Below are positions 7,372 to 15,791 of a stretch of 54,805 nt of DNA, one piece after another. The notes under the pieces were generated by a model that saw only the letters and a list, made by a program, of their open reading frames with translations, was not told where the DNA came from and made no database searches. Each line of letters begins with the position of its first letter. Position 1 is the first letter of the stretch. Made by a program: the position numbers and the translations under genes. Origin of the DNA: Oligoflexia bacterium (lineage in GTDB: Bacteria > Bdellovibrionota_C > UBA2361 > JAFLCA01); assembly GCA_019694465.1 (NCBI GenBank), contig JAIBBV010000019.1:1-54805 (forward strand). The letters are read 5' to 3'.

Positions 7372-8220
7372 CTACGCCTGCTCAGGGGGAGTGTCGTGTT
7401 CGCTTTCAGTAATTGTGGGCATCGCAGTCCAGGAAAAGGACCCGAGAGCCACGCGACATGCTGCAGTACCTTCACTATCTCCTAGGCCGGGATTAATATC
7501 TGCGTCGCAGTTGGATAGAAATTTTCGAGCCTTTGCATGGAACTTACGACCTTCTCTCAACAGCCACTGGCGGATCTTGGGGAGGTCCTTTTTATAGACA
7601 TTGTTGTACTCGGTGCGGATATGTAGATTTCTAGGATCTGGATTAAATTGAATATTGTGCTCAGCTGCTTCAACAAGAGTCTCCACATTTCTCCCAAGAA
7701 GCTCATAAAGCTTATCTGGATCTTGGCTAAGTGAAAGCGGCTTCGATATAAGCCGAAGGCCGCGGGCAGTTTTTTCTACACTCCCGGCCCGTAATAGGCC
7801 ATATAGAACGGTTCCAGGATTTAGTGTCTTACTTACGTGGGCGACGAGTTCCTTGAATTCATTCTCGTCTCCTTCATAGCTTAAGAGGCGAGGCGCACCT
7901 GCTTTACTGCAGTAGCGACTGTCGTTCTCCCAGCGGTTAATTACACGCGCTAGGAGGCCGACTGATTTTCGGATGGGTGGACGGCGCTCCCGAAAAATAC
8001 GCACTACATCATGTCGGTGCACGCCAGTTACAACCGAGAGGCGACTTACGTTAATTTTCTTCGTTTCTTTACTAAGTTCCTCCAGTGCCACCTCGACATA
8101 AACGACCTTCAGCGTATCAATAAACTCTTGTATGTGCTTGGAGTGCCGCAAGCAGAAGCGTACTAAGGGGCGTAGCATGTATCTTAGGGTGTTGGATTGG
8201 GAGGCCTGGGAGTCGTGCAT
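7372..8220 (-). CDS. DUF6502 family protein, probable DNA-binding regulator
   Basis: The segment LRPLVRFCLRHSKHIQEFID, followed by VVYVEVALEEL and RLSVVTGVHRHDVVRIFRER, is the pattern I associate with DUF6502. This family has an N-terminal helical DNA-binding-like region and is found mainly in proteobacteria and relatives. Here 282 residues, of which 15-220 fit the family. The C-terminal 40 residues are acidic and Pro/Thr-rich. The start at 8220 lacks a clear ribosome-binding site, and Met15 (8178) is an equally good choice. The function of the family is not established; a transcription-factor role is inferred from the HTH-like region. Confidence 0.7.
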   Translation of the reverse strand: MHDSQASQSNTLRYMLRPLVRFCLRHSKHIQEFIDTLKVVYVEVALEELSKETKKINVSRLSVVTGVHRHDVVRIFRERRPPIRKSVGLLARVINRWENDSRYCSKAGAPRLLSYEGDENEFKELVAHVSKTLNPGTVLYGLLRAGSVEKTARGLRLISKPLSLSQDPDKLYELLGRNVETLVEAAEHNIQFNPDPRNLHIRTEYNNVYKKDLPKIRQWLLREGRKFHAKARKFLSNCDADINPGLGDSEGTAACRVALGSFSWTAMPTITESEHDTPPEQA

Positions 8221-8768
8221 ATTAGTTTACGGTCGAGTAATGCGTTTTTTTGCTACTTTGTAACACTAGTATCGGTCAGGAAAGGGGATAACTGCAGCTT
8301 ATTGGGCCCATATCGAGGCCTACGGTGGTCAATAACTGGCTGTAATATCAGTATGTTACTGGAGAAGGCGGGCAAGCTCGGGTCGATTTCAATAAAAATG
8401 CTAAATTTTACAACTTATATGCATCACTTCTCGTGGGCAGAGCATAATCTTTTGTGGGTAGTCTAATGCCTAATATGACTGTCCCCCCTACGGGGAGGGT
8501 AGGTTTTGCGTAGACGGGGGTGTACGCAAGCTTGCCCTCCCCTTTTTGTAAAGCTTGGCCTTTCAAGCGGACCAAGCAGCTAGGGAAGCTGTCTCGGACT
8601 TATTGGCGATTGGCTATCAGTATGCATGTTTTCTGGTTCGCTTTTGATTTTGTAGTCGCCTTCCTTCTTGGTTTGTACCTGCTCTATACGGCGTCAGGTC
8701 TTTAGTTAGGTTAGCGCAGTGAGGCTGGGTGAATTAGGGCCTTCTACGGTTTTTGTAATGGAGGTTGT
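8221..8768. other. Intergenic region with a terminator/attenuator-like element
   Basis: About 550 bases between the DUF6502 gene and a small secreted-protein gene. The main feature is the hairpin with U-run at 8492-8547. Short open frames are present; one ends in a hydrophobic stretch coded near 8620-8700, but no start signal supports it. Confidence 0.4.
8484..8547 (+). terminator. Terminator/anti-terminator-like element
   Basis: GGGGAGGG (8492-8499) pairs with CCCTCCCC (8535-8542), followed directly by TTTTT. An inner stem is formed by TTGCGTA (8506-8512) with TACGCAA (8523-8529). Just upstream, a C-run at 8483-8488 can pair with the same GGGG, giving a competing hairpin. The layout resembles an attenuator for the secreted-protein gene at 8769, but no ligand or leader peptide is evident. 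Confidence 0.5.
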
Positions 8769-9035
8769 ATGAAAGTAAGTATCTTGGCAGTGCTTTTGTC
8801 CTCAGCGCTTTTTTGCTGCGATGCCCAGGCGCAAGTTAACGTTAAGTCGTTATACTGCTTTGTAGCAGCACATGCCTATATGGAAGCTATTGCCGAGGAG
8901 TATGAACATCCAAGTGTGTCCCAGCCAGGTGAGTTTCCACCCGCTGTTGTTGCAGCTGCAAATAGGGTTTACGATATTTGTGGTGAAAGCGCCTCAAAAG
9001 TTCTCACCATGGTGATAAACGCGCTTGATTTTTAA
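8769..9035 (+). CDS. Small secreted hypothetical protein
   Basis: An 88-residue protein with a typical signal peptide (MKVSILAVLLSSALFCCDAQ, then AQ) and a strong GGAGG five bases before the ATG. The mature protein is about 66 residues with two cysteines (LYCF and DICG) and is mostly helical-looking. No family recognised. The alcohol dehydrogenase gene follows after 91 bases containing an inverted repeat. Confidence 0.55.
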   Translation: MKVSILAVLLSSALFCCDAQAQVNVKSLYCFVAAHAYMEAIAEEYEHPSVSQPGEFPPAVVAAANRVYDICGESASKVLTMVINALDF

Positions 9036-9073
9036 GTGCTGAGACCGGCACTCCATAGTTGTGCTAGCTACAG

Positions 9074-9115
9074 CTCCGCGATAGAAGTGGGCGACTACTT
9101 TAACCTATCGCGGAG
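9074..9115 (+). promoter_or_regulatory. Inverted repeat that would mask the adh ribosome-binding site
   Basis: CTCCGCGATAG (9074-9084) and CTATCGCGGAG (9105-9115) are perfect complements separated by 20 bases. The right arm contains the GGAG that is the only evident Shine-Dalgarno sequence for the dehydrogenase ATG at 9127. In RNA the hairpin would hide it; in DNA it could be an operator. Confidence 0.5.
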
Positions 9116-9126
9116 ACCTAAATCAC

Positions 9127-10185
9127 ATGCCAACTTCCAAGGCCTTTGCCGCGCCGAGTCCTTCAGGTGCACTAGTTGCTTCTTCAATTGCAAGACGAGA
9201 TGTACTTCCAGATGACATCGAAATAGAGATCGACTTTTGTGGGGTTTGCCACTCTGATCTGCATACGGCTAGAAATGAATGGGAGATCTGGCCAACTGTG
9301 TATCCGTGCGTGCCAGGGCACGAAATTGTCGGGCATGTGACAAAGGTTGGTTCAAATGTGAAGACATTTAAGCCAGGCATGCTAGCCGCTGTTGGGTGCA
9401 TGGTCGATTCATGTGGAAGCTGCGCTAGTTGTCGAGAGGGCTTAGAGCAGTACTGCGACACAGGTGGCACTGTATTTACCTATAATGCGCCAGACCCACA
9501 TAAAACTGCACCTGTCACTTATGGTGGCTATTCAGAAAAAATCGTTGTTAATGAAAAATTCGCTTTACATATTTCAGAAAAACTCAATTTAGCTGGCACG
9601 GCACCTTTGCTCTGTGCCGGAATCACTCTTTATTCGCCACTAAAACATTGGAAGGCTGGGCCAGGTAAGAAAGTGGGTATTGTTGGCCTGGGTGGCTTAG
9701 GACACATGGGAGTGAAGTTGTCACATGCATTGGGGGCGCACACGGTGCTCTTTACAAGCTCGCCTGGAAAGGTAGCGGATGGCAAGCGCATGGGAGCTGA
9801 TGAAGTGGTTGTCTCAACAAGTGCACAGGATATGCAAAAGCATGCTCGAAGCTGCGATTTAATTATAAACACGCTCGCAGTGCCGCATAACCTGGATGAG
9901 TATGTGTCTCTTCTTAAGCGGGATGGCACTCTGGTTTTAGTGGGAGCGCCATCGCATCCGCACCCATCACCAACAGTTTTTAATCTAATTTTGGCCCGTC
10001 GCTGTATCGCTGGGTCGGGCATTGGGGGTATCAAAGAAACCCAGGAAATGCTCAACTTCTGTGCAGAGCACAATATTACTTCGGACGTCGAGATAATACC
10101 GATTCAAAAGATCAATCAAGCTTATGAGCGTATGCTCAAAAGCGATGTGCGCTTCCGCTTTGTAATTGATATGAAGTCTCTTTGA
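9127..10185 (+). CDS. Zinc-dependent alcohol dehydrogenase (cinnamyl-alcohol/YahK type)
   Basis: Medium-chain dehydrogenase of the cinnamyl-alcohol-dehydrogenase/YahK group, which reduces a broad range of aldehydes to alcohols with NAD(P)H. Catalytic zinc ligands Cys38, His65-Glu66 and Cys163 are in place. The structural zinc lobe has Cys96, Cys99, Cys102 and Cys110. The nucleotide-binding GLGGLG lies at 187-192. Full length at 352 residues. Its GGAG ribosome-binding site sits inside an inverted repeat (9074-9115), hinting at regulated translation. It is a stand-alone gene; the preceding small secreted gene is 91 bases away. The physiological substrate cannot be read from sequence. Confidence 0.92.
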   Translation: MPTSKAFAAPSPSGALVASSIARRDVLPDDIEIEIDFCGVCHSDLHTARNEWEIWPTVYPCVPGHEIVGHVTKVGSNVKTFKPGMLAAVGCMVDSCGSCASCREGLEQYCDTGGTVFTYNAPDPHKTAPVTYGGYSEKIVVNEKFALHISEKLNLAGTAPLLCAGITLYSPLKHWKAGPGKKVGIVGLGGLGHMGVKLSHALGAHTVLFTSSPGKVADGKRMGADEVVVSTSAQDMQKHARSCDLIINTLAVPHNLDEYVSLLKRDGTLVLVGAPSHPHPSPTVFNLILARRCIAGSGIGGIKETQEMLNFCAEHNITSDVEIIPIQKINQAYERMLKSDVRFRFVIDMKSL

Positions 10186-10317
10186 TTGATGACGGCTAGA
10201 GGGTGGAGCAGCAAGTGGTATAATTCCAGTGACTTATGCTCAGCTTTACTACGAACCAGGTTAATTATAGCCTAACTAAGGCCTATAACTTAAGTTGTTG
10301 TCACTCCTAGCTTTTAC

Positions 10318-13300
10318 ATGGAAACGAGTTCATCCAGCACATTCCAGCAGCTCTGCTCGCTAATCCATGCTGTTAACCCATATGAAAATTTTAGCGTAGA
10401 TGAATATCCGACGGACCTACAGGGTTGGGGTGCTGATCATGAGAATTTTGAGAGGGTCATCGAGCGCTTAAAGCCTTCCCTAATTGTTGAAGTTGGGACT
10501 TGGAAGGGCGCCTCCGCCATTCATATGGCCAAGTGCGCAGAGCGGCATGACATTAGACCCACTATCCTGTGCGTGGACACATGGCTTGGTGCCCTAGAGT
10601 TTTGGAGTGACCATAAGGACCCTGAGCGCTATCTGTCGCTTAACCTTAACAGCGGGTACCCCACGGTTTACTACCAGTTCTTGGCCAACGTCGTTCATTC
10701 CGGGTTCAGTCAGCAGATAATTCCATTCCCAGTCACTGCACAGATCGCTGCTAAGTTCTTAGCAAAGCATGCCGTGCGGGCGGACATGATTTACATCGAT
10801 GCCTCGCATGACTTTGAGGATGTATACGCCGACATCGCTGCATACTTCGGAGTATTGAGAGTGGGCGGAATCATTTTTGGAGATGATTTCGATCAATACT
10901 GGCCGTCGGTGAAAGCAGCTGTTCGCCTTTTCGCCCGTATTAACGGATTGGAATTGCGGACGTGTGGGCGTCAATGGATGATTGAAAAGAAGAGTGAACG
11001 GCCGGTGCTTAGCTTGGCCGAAACAATTTCGTCAGCAACAGATTTACTTACCTCCTCGGGGTTGGAGGGTTTTCCCATGGAACGACGTATGAAGCGAGAG
11101 AGTGTTAACCGTATTTGTATAGTAACCCCGGATATTATTGGGCCGGTGCGAAACGGCGGTATCGGAACCCACTGCTACTATCTGGCGCTTGAACTAGCAA
11201 AGCTAGATCGCACTGAAGTAACAGTTATGTTTACTGGACCTTATGAGCAAAGTTCTAGAGAGCAGATAATTGAGTCCTTCAAAAAGCTGAATATTGAGTT
11301 CTGCGATATGGAGGATGCACCAGGTTGTGGATTCAATCGGCATGGCTGTGAGTGGTTCATTGATCGCTCGTTGCGAGTAAAGGAGTTCTTGGCGGCGCGT
11401 CGCTTCACCCAGGTGCACTTTCAAGATTGGCAAGCAAATGGATTTGCCACGGTGCAGGCTAAGCATACTGGAGTCGCCTTTTATGACACACTGCTGACAG
11501 TCACTTTGCATTCTTCAAGCCAATGGGTGCGCGAAGGGATGAAGGCATGGCCACATCACCCGCTGCAGGACGCGATGCTAGACTACTGCGAGCGTTACGT
11601 GGCGCAGTATGCGGACGTGGTGATAAGCCCATCTGAATATATGCTCAACTGGGCGCAATCTAAGGGCTGGAAGTTGGCAGATGAGCGAAAGGTGATGCCA
11701 TATTGCTTCATTTCCTCTACTGACCCTAAGTCTGCCCAATCAAACGCGGCTATAGATTATTCGCATTTAATATTCTTTGGGCGTCTTGAGACGCGCAAAG
11801 GATTAGAAATGTTTACTACCGGACTAGAACGAGCGCTGAGCTCTTCAACAGCACACGGTATCAAGCATGTTACGTTCCTAGGAAAAATTGGGAATACCCA
11901 GTATGGATATGATGCTGGTGTTCATCTTGAGAATCTTAGGGCAAACCTCAAAAAGCACGCTGTTGAAATTGACATTGTCACTGACTTCTCCTCAATCCAG
12001 GCCAATGAATTTTTGGTCAAGGCTCGTGGTGTAGTTTTCATTTGCTCGTTGCAGGATAATTACCCATATACCGTGATTGAGTGCCTTGAGAATCGGGTGC
12101 CATTTATCGCAACCAAAACAGGGGGAATCCCAGAGTTGGTGAGCAATGAAGCGCTCTTCGCTCCGAATATAAATGAGATGACGAAAGCGATCGTAAATCG
12201 AGCCCACCATATCGCTGCATGCTCATCCAAGTACGACCGTTCGAAAGCCTTGCTTTTGTGGAGTGCCTTAGGGGCAAGAACTGAAACTGCAATTAAGCCT
12301 GAGCTTGATGTTGCTAGAAAAGTATCGATCTGCGTAGCCTATTACAATTATGGAAAGTATTTGCCGCAGCTATTGGAATCTCTTGCTGAAAGTAGTTATC
12401 CCAACTTTGAAGTAGTGGCGGTCAACGATGGAAGCACAGATGCATCGTCAGTCGATGTGTTTAACCGCATGAAGGAGCAGTACTCGAACCGCGGGTGGCA
12501 ATTCATCTCCAAGCCCAATGAGGGAATTGGCGCTACAAGAAACTTCGCTGCTTCACACGCCCGTGGAGACTACATCATATTCATGGATGCCGATAATATC
12601 GCAGGTCCACGAATGATTGAAACTTTTGTTTCCGCCATGCAGGCCTCCGACGCAGACTGCTTAACTTGCCACTTCACAGCCTTTGCTGGCGACGATGCGC
12701 CGGAACTCAACTTTAAGCCGGTTTATGGATACACACCCATTGGTCCATGCCTGGAAGTAGGGCCAATCGCAAATGTGTTCGGTGACGCTAACTTCTGCAT
12801 AAGACGCCGAGTATTTGAGCAATTGGGAGGATTCGGTGCCGATCGCACAACTTCATACGAGGACTATGAATTCCTCGCTCGTTTGGCTCTATTAGGATTC
12901 AAACTTGATGTAATCCCTGAACCGATATTTTTCTATCGGCACTTGGAGGGTGGTTTCTCAAGAGTAACCAACTTAGTGGCGAATCAGCAACGCGTGATTG
13001 CTACGTATATGCAACACTTGGACAAGCTAGATGCCAATCGCCTGTTCAATGTGCTTCTCACGCCGCTCGCCAAACAGGTTGAACGCTTCACAGGCGAAAT
13101 CCGTAGCCTACACGGAGAACGCACTGAGCTTCGCAAGCAACTCACCGATACTCAACGACAGTTGTCGTATTATAATCGTTTTGGTTACCGCTCAACTACC
13201 AAGATCCTGCGCATCTTGGATTCACATCCGGGCGTTAAATATGTTCTGCGTGATTCGATCAGAGCCGTTGTCCGCTCAGGGCGTTGGGCTATGCAGGCGG

Positions 13301-13335
13301 CAAGCAGTAAAGGGACGCACAAGCCGGCACTGTGA
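10318..13335 (+). CDS. Fused methyltransferase-GT4-GT2 protein
   Basis: A 1005-residue cytoplasmic protein with three enzyme domains. Residues about 30-220 are a class I SAM-dependent methyltransferase of the CmcI/Methyltransf_24 kind (VEVGTWKGASAIHMA near 57, MIYIDASHDFEDV near 157). About 263-640 is a GT4 glycosyltransferase: the start ICIVTPDIIGPVRNGGIGTH matches the GT4 N-terminus, and PYTVIECLENRVPFIATKTG the acceptor/donor signature. About 668-900 is a GT2 enzyme (SICVAYYNYGKYLPQLLESL, VAVNDGSTD, and IIFMDADN as the metal motif). A short coiled coil (about 930-950) and a basic C-terminus follow. It probably builds or modifies a surface glycan. No sugar-biosynthesis genes lie alongside. 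The start codon lacks a clear ribosome-binding site. Confidence 0.88.
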   Translation: METSSSSTFQQLCSLIHAVNPYENFSVDEYPTDLQGWGADHENFERVIERLKPSLIVEVGTWKGASAIHMAKCAERHDIRPTILCVDTWLGALEFWSDHKDPERYLSLNLNSGYPTVYYQFLANVVHSGFSQQIIPFPVTAQIAAKFLAKHAVRADMIYIDASHDFEDVYADIAAYFGVLRVGGIIFGDDFDQYWPSVKAAVRLFARINGLELRTCGRQWMIEKKSERPVLSLAETISSATDLLTSSGLEGFPMERRMKRESVNRICIVTPDIIGPVRNGGIGTHCYYLALELAKLDRTEVTVMFTGPYEQSSREQIIESFKKLNIEFCDMEDAPGCGFNRHGCEWFIDRSLRVKEFLAARRFTQVHFQDWQANGFATVQAKHTGVAFYDTLLTVTLHSSSQWVREGMKAWPHHPLQDAMLDYCERYVAQYADVVISPSEYMLNWAQSKGWKLADERKVMPYCFISSTDPKSAQSNAAIDYSHLIFFGRLETRKGLEMFTTGLERALSSSTAHGIKHVTFLGKIGNTQYGYDAGVHLENLRANLKKHAVEIDIVTDFSSIQANEFLVKARGVVFICSLQDNYPYTVIECLENRVPFIATKTGGIPELVSNEALFAPNINEMTKAIVNRAHHIAACSSKYDRSKALLLWSALGARTETAIKPELDVARKVSICVAYYNYGKYLPQLLESLAESSYPNFEVVAVNDGSTDASSVDVFNRMKEQYSNRGWQFISKPNEGIGATRNFAASHARGDYIIFMDADNIAGPRMIETFVSAMQASDADCLTCHFTAFAGDDAPELNFKPVYGYTPIGPCLEVGPIANVFGDANFCIRRRVFEQLGGFGADRTTSYEDYEFLARLALLGFKLDVIPEPIFFYRHLEGGFSRVTNLVANQQRVIATYMQHLDKLDANRLFNVLLTPLAKQVERFTGEIRSLHGERTELRKQLTDTQRQLSYYNRFGYRSTTKILRILDSHPGVKYVLRDSIRAVVRSGRWAMQAASSKGTHKPAL

Positions 13336-13348
13336 GAGGCACACGGCT

Positions 13349-13461
13349 GGCTCGCGTTTTGATTGGATCATCGCGAGTTCTGAGGCGGTGCTTTGAAAGT
13401 CAGCTAATAAACTGCTGAGGGATTCTACCTAATGTTGGCGGAGCCGACGGGACTCGAACCC
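13349..13461. repeat. Direct repeat copy 1: tRNA-Asp 3' half plus downstream flank
   Basis: 113 bases matching 13524-13636 at an offset of 175 with four mismatches. Its last 27 bases copy the acceptor and T-arm of the tRNA-Asp gene (minus strand), then the match stops abruptly in the T stem at 13462. It has no D or anticodon arm, so it is a tRNA fragment and not a gene. Confidence 0.85.
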
Positions 13462-13482
13462 CGGAAGCGTTGTTCGCACCTG

Positions 13483-13500
13483 GCACGCCAATTGGCGTGC
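13483..13500. repeat. Perfect 18-bp palindrome between the direct repeats
   Basis: GCACGCCAATTGGCGTGC lies in the short segment unique to the space between the two tRNA-Asp-derived repeats. It could be a relic terminator or part of an inserted fragment. Confidence 0.5.
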
Positions 13501-13523
13501 GCGCTCACGGCAAAACGCTCGCC

Positions 13524-13687
<164 letters not shown>

Positions 13688-14085
13688 ATTTGCGAACTAC
13701 CAGTGACCTCTCGACGAGCGAGAAGTCGCGGGTCCTCCGCTACGCTCCGACCCAAGAGGAATCAATCCTGCTGATAGTGGACGGATTTAACTAACCTAAT
13801 TTACTAGGAAATGCAAGTGACCGGGACTAACAAGACCAGCTTAATATAGGCTAATCCACATCACTTCTTGGGAGGCTACTGCTTCCAGGAGCACAACCAG
13901 CTAAAGCCCAATCTGTTTAAGCGCATCAAGGCTTTGCATCGTAATGCATTCTACACTATTTTTGACCCCATTGTGTTTGCCAAAGCGAGGCAATTATTCT
14001 CAGCTTGCCTCGTCTCAACATGCTATAAGCCGCCAGTGCTTGTTGAGATCTAACGCCTAAACTATCGCGGTAATAGGGGATTTCT
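13688..14085. other. Intergenic region with small inverted repeats
   Basis: About 400 bases upstream of tRNA-Asp and of the small conserved gene. It contains CGAGGCAA/TTGCCTCG (13986-13993/14005-14012) and CTCAACA/TGTTGAG (14014-14020/14040-14046). An open frame at 13868-14053 (TTG start) has no family or start-site support. Confidence 0.4.
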
Positions 14086-14334
14086 ATGTCTGATGATGCA
14101 GTAGCAATGAAAGCTGAACTTGAACGCCTGCGCGCTGAAAATAGCGCCCTGAAGACTAATAAGGAGAAGGGGCTCAGCATGAAAATAGGCGAAAAGGGAG
14201 GGCTGTCCGTCTACGGATTGGGGCGCTTCCCAGTTACCCTTTACAAAGAACAGTGGACCAAGCTCCTGGCAATGAAAGAAGATATCTTGGCCTTCATTCA
14301 AGCTAATGGCGATAAACTAAAAACTAAAGAATAG
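14086..14334 (+). CDS. Conserved small protein of unknown function
   Basis: An 82-residue protein. Residues 6-25 (AVAMKAELERLRAENSALK) form a short coiled coil. The rest contains GEKGGLSVYGLGRFPVTLYK, a stretch I recognise as recurring in a widespread but uncharacterised bacterial small-protein family. Length is normal for that family. It sits alone between tRNA-Asp and the convergent lipoprotein gene. No enzymatic motif is visible. Confidence 0.75.
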   Translation: MSDDAVAMKAELERLRAENSALKTNKEKGLSMKIGEKGGLSVYGLGRFPVTLYKEQWTKLLAMKEDILAFIQANGDKLKTKE

Positions 14335-14393
14335 CCCAACATTCAAGGCGGGGATGTCGGCGGATCGGGCCGACTTACCAGCCGCAGTTCAAA

Positions 14394-15602
14394 TTAATCT
14401 ACAAAGATCGAGCGCTGCATTACCTCAGCTTGCCCAGCGCTCACACGAGTACGCTCAAAGTCCTCGGCTCCGCTGTCAGGAACCTCAAGCGGGTAGGGGA
14501 ACATAAAGTTTTCACGAATTGAGCTCTCCTCGCGACAGTCAGCTAACGCAACACAACTCATAGTATCGGTTAGGTTGTCAGAGCTCAGCACCTGATCGCC
14601 ATCTAGATCGACAATATGTGAGAGACCTAACGCATGCCCGATTAACTGAGCAATCTCTTCCCCAGCCAGTCGTAACTCGTCCTCAACAACTTGGTCGGCG
14701 CCATCTCCATCAAAATTAAAGCGACCATCCGAGCCAGCTGTTTGCCGGATGCTCAAAACAGAAACTGATTTCTTTGACACCGCTACAGGCACAAGCCCAC
14801 GCGCACGAACCGTGTACTCTTGATCGGGTGGATCGAAGCCTTCCAGGTCATAACAAAGCGCGATATTTATAGCGTCCGCACGTACTTGATTCGCTAAAGA
14901 TTCATAGAAAACATCGCCGTCCGCAGGATTTGGGCAAGTCGTTGGACCTGATAGGCGATAAGTCCTAGCATCAAGTCTAATGCCAGCGCGCAATAGTGTG
15001 GTGCGCGATAAACTAAGCGCATCTCCTAAATCTGTCTCAAATTCTTCCGAGCCACCTATCGCACCTACCAAAATGATATTCACGCGCGTTACACCTGCAG
15101 CTAGGTTGCTATCTTGCTTGGTGCTAAGCTGAGCTGTTAGTTGCGCAAATGCCGCAGCGCCCTCATTCTCAGGAGTCGTAAGCAAGTACGTCGCTGTATA
15201 TGCACCACTTTCAAGCGATTCATTCGTCACTGGAAGAGCTAGTACATTTACTGCTGCACGAGCAAAACGCGGGTCCACAAATGGATCGCCATATCCGCTC
15301 AGTCCCACATTCCCCTTTGGGCCGCGTAGAGAAACTAGCTGCAAACCTCCCTCGGCCGTAAACACTTCAAAACGCATTGCGGCGCTACCACTTGGAACGC
15401 TAAAAGTGAAGGAAGCCAGGCCAGCCTCACTAGTAAGTGCCGAAAAAGAACGCTTTGACAGGCTAAGACTCGATGTGGAGTTCTGAATGTCGCCACCACC
15501 ACTGCCAGGTTCATCACTACCACCTCCTGTGCAGCCTGCCACCGCAAAGATAGACACAAGAAGCACTGTTAAAAGCTTGAATTGATGCCAATGCAGTTTC
15601 AT
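14394..15602 (-). CDS. Lipoprotein with degenerate metzincin protease site
   Basis: The signal peptide ends in lipobox VAGC, followed by a Gly/Ser-rich linker (GGGSDEPGSGGG), so it should be a 402-residue surface or periplasmic lipoprotein. Near residue 340 QLIGHALGLSH aligns with the metzincin zinc motif HExxHxxGxxH: the second and third His and the Gly are kept, but the first His is Gln and the catalytic Glu is Leu. About 25 residues on, TDTMSC resembles the Met-turn. This reads as a metzincin relative that has probably lost catalysis and may bind instead. A DLDGDQ loop between the two motifs could bind calcium. It converges with the small gene at 14086. Confidence 0.65.
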   Translation of the reverse strand: MKLHWHQFKLLTVLLVSIFAVAGCTGGGSDEPGSGGGDIQNSTSSLSLSKRSFSALTSEAGLASFTFSVPSGSAAMRFEVFTAEGGLQLVSLRGPKGNVGLSGYGDPFVDPRFARAAVNVLALPVTNESLESGAYTATYLLTTPENEGAAAFAQLTAQLSTKQDSNLAAGVTRVNIILVGAIGGSEEFETDLGDALSLSRTTLLRAGIRLDARTYRLSGPTTCPNPADGDVFYESLANQVRADAINIALCYDLEGFDPPDQEYTVRARGLVPVAVSKKSVSVLSIRQTAGSDGRFNFDGDGADQVVEDELRLAGEEIAQLIGHALGLSHIVDLDGDQVLSSDNLTDTMSCVALADCREESSIRENFMFPYPLEVPDSGAEDFERTRVSAGQAEVMQRSIFVD

Positions 15603-15791
15603 ATCTCTAAGGTACTCAACAACTTGAGGTTAACTAACCGCGTGATGATACTGAGAAGGCAAGACTTAAGATAGCGTCGGGGCGAGTCAACTCACCTGCC
15701 TGTGGCGTTGTCTTTTCTAGTAATTTCAAGTATATACATTTGATTGAATATCGTTTTTTTGACTTGAGCTTTTGCTCACGGGAGAGCCATC

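Noticed and set aside
8520..8705. A small membrane protein ORF after the 8484-8547 hairpin
   Set aside because: Its first codons lie inside the terminator-like hairpin, and neither the first start codon nor the internal ATG has a ribosome-binding site.
13436..13470. A second tRNA-Asp gene
   Set aside because: Only the acceptor 3' strand and T-arm match; the sequence diverges at 13462 and has no anticodon or D-arm, so it is a duplicated fragment.
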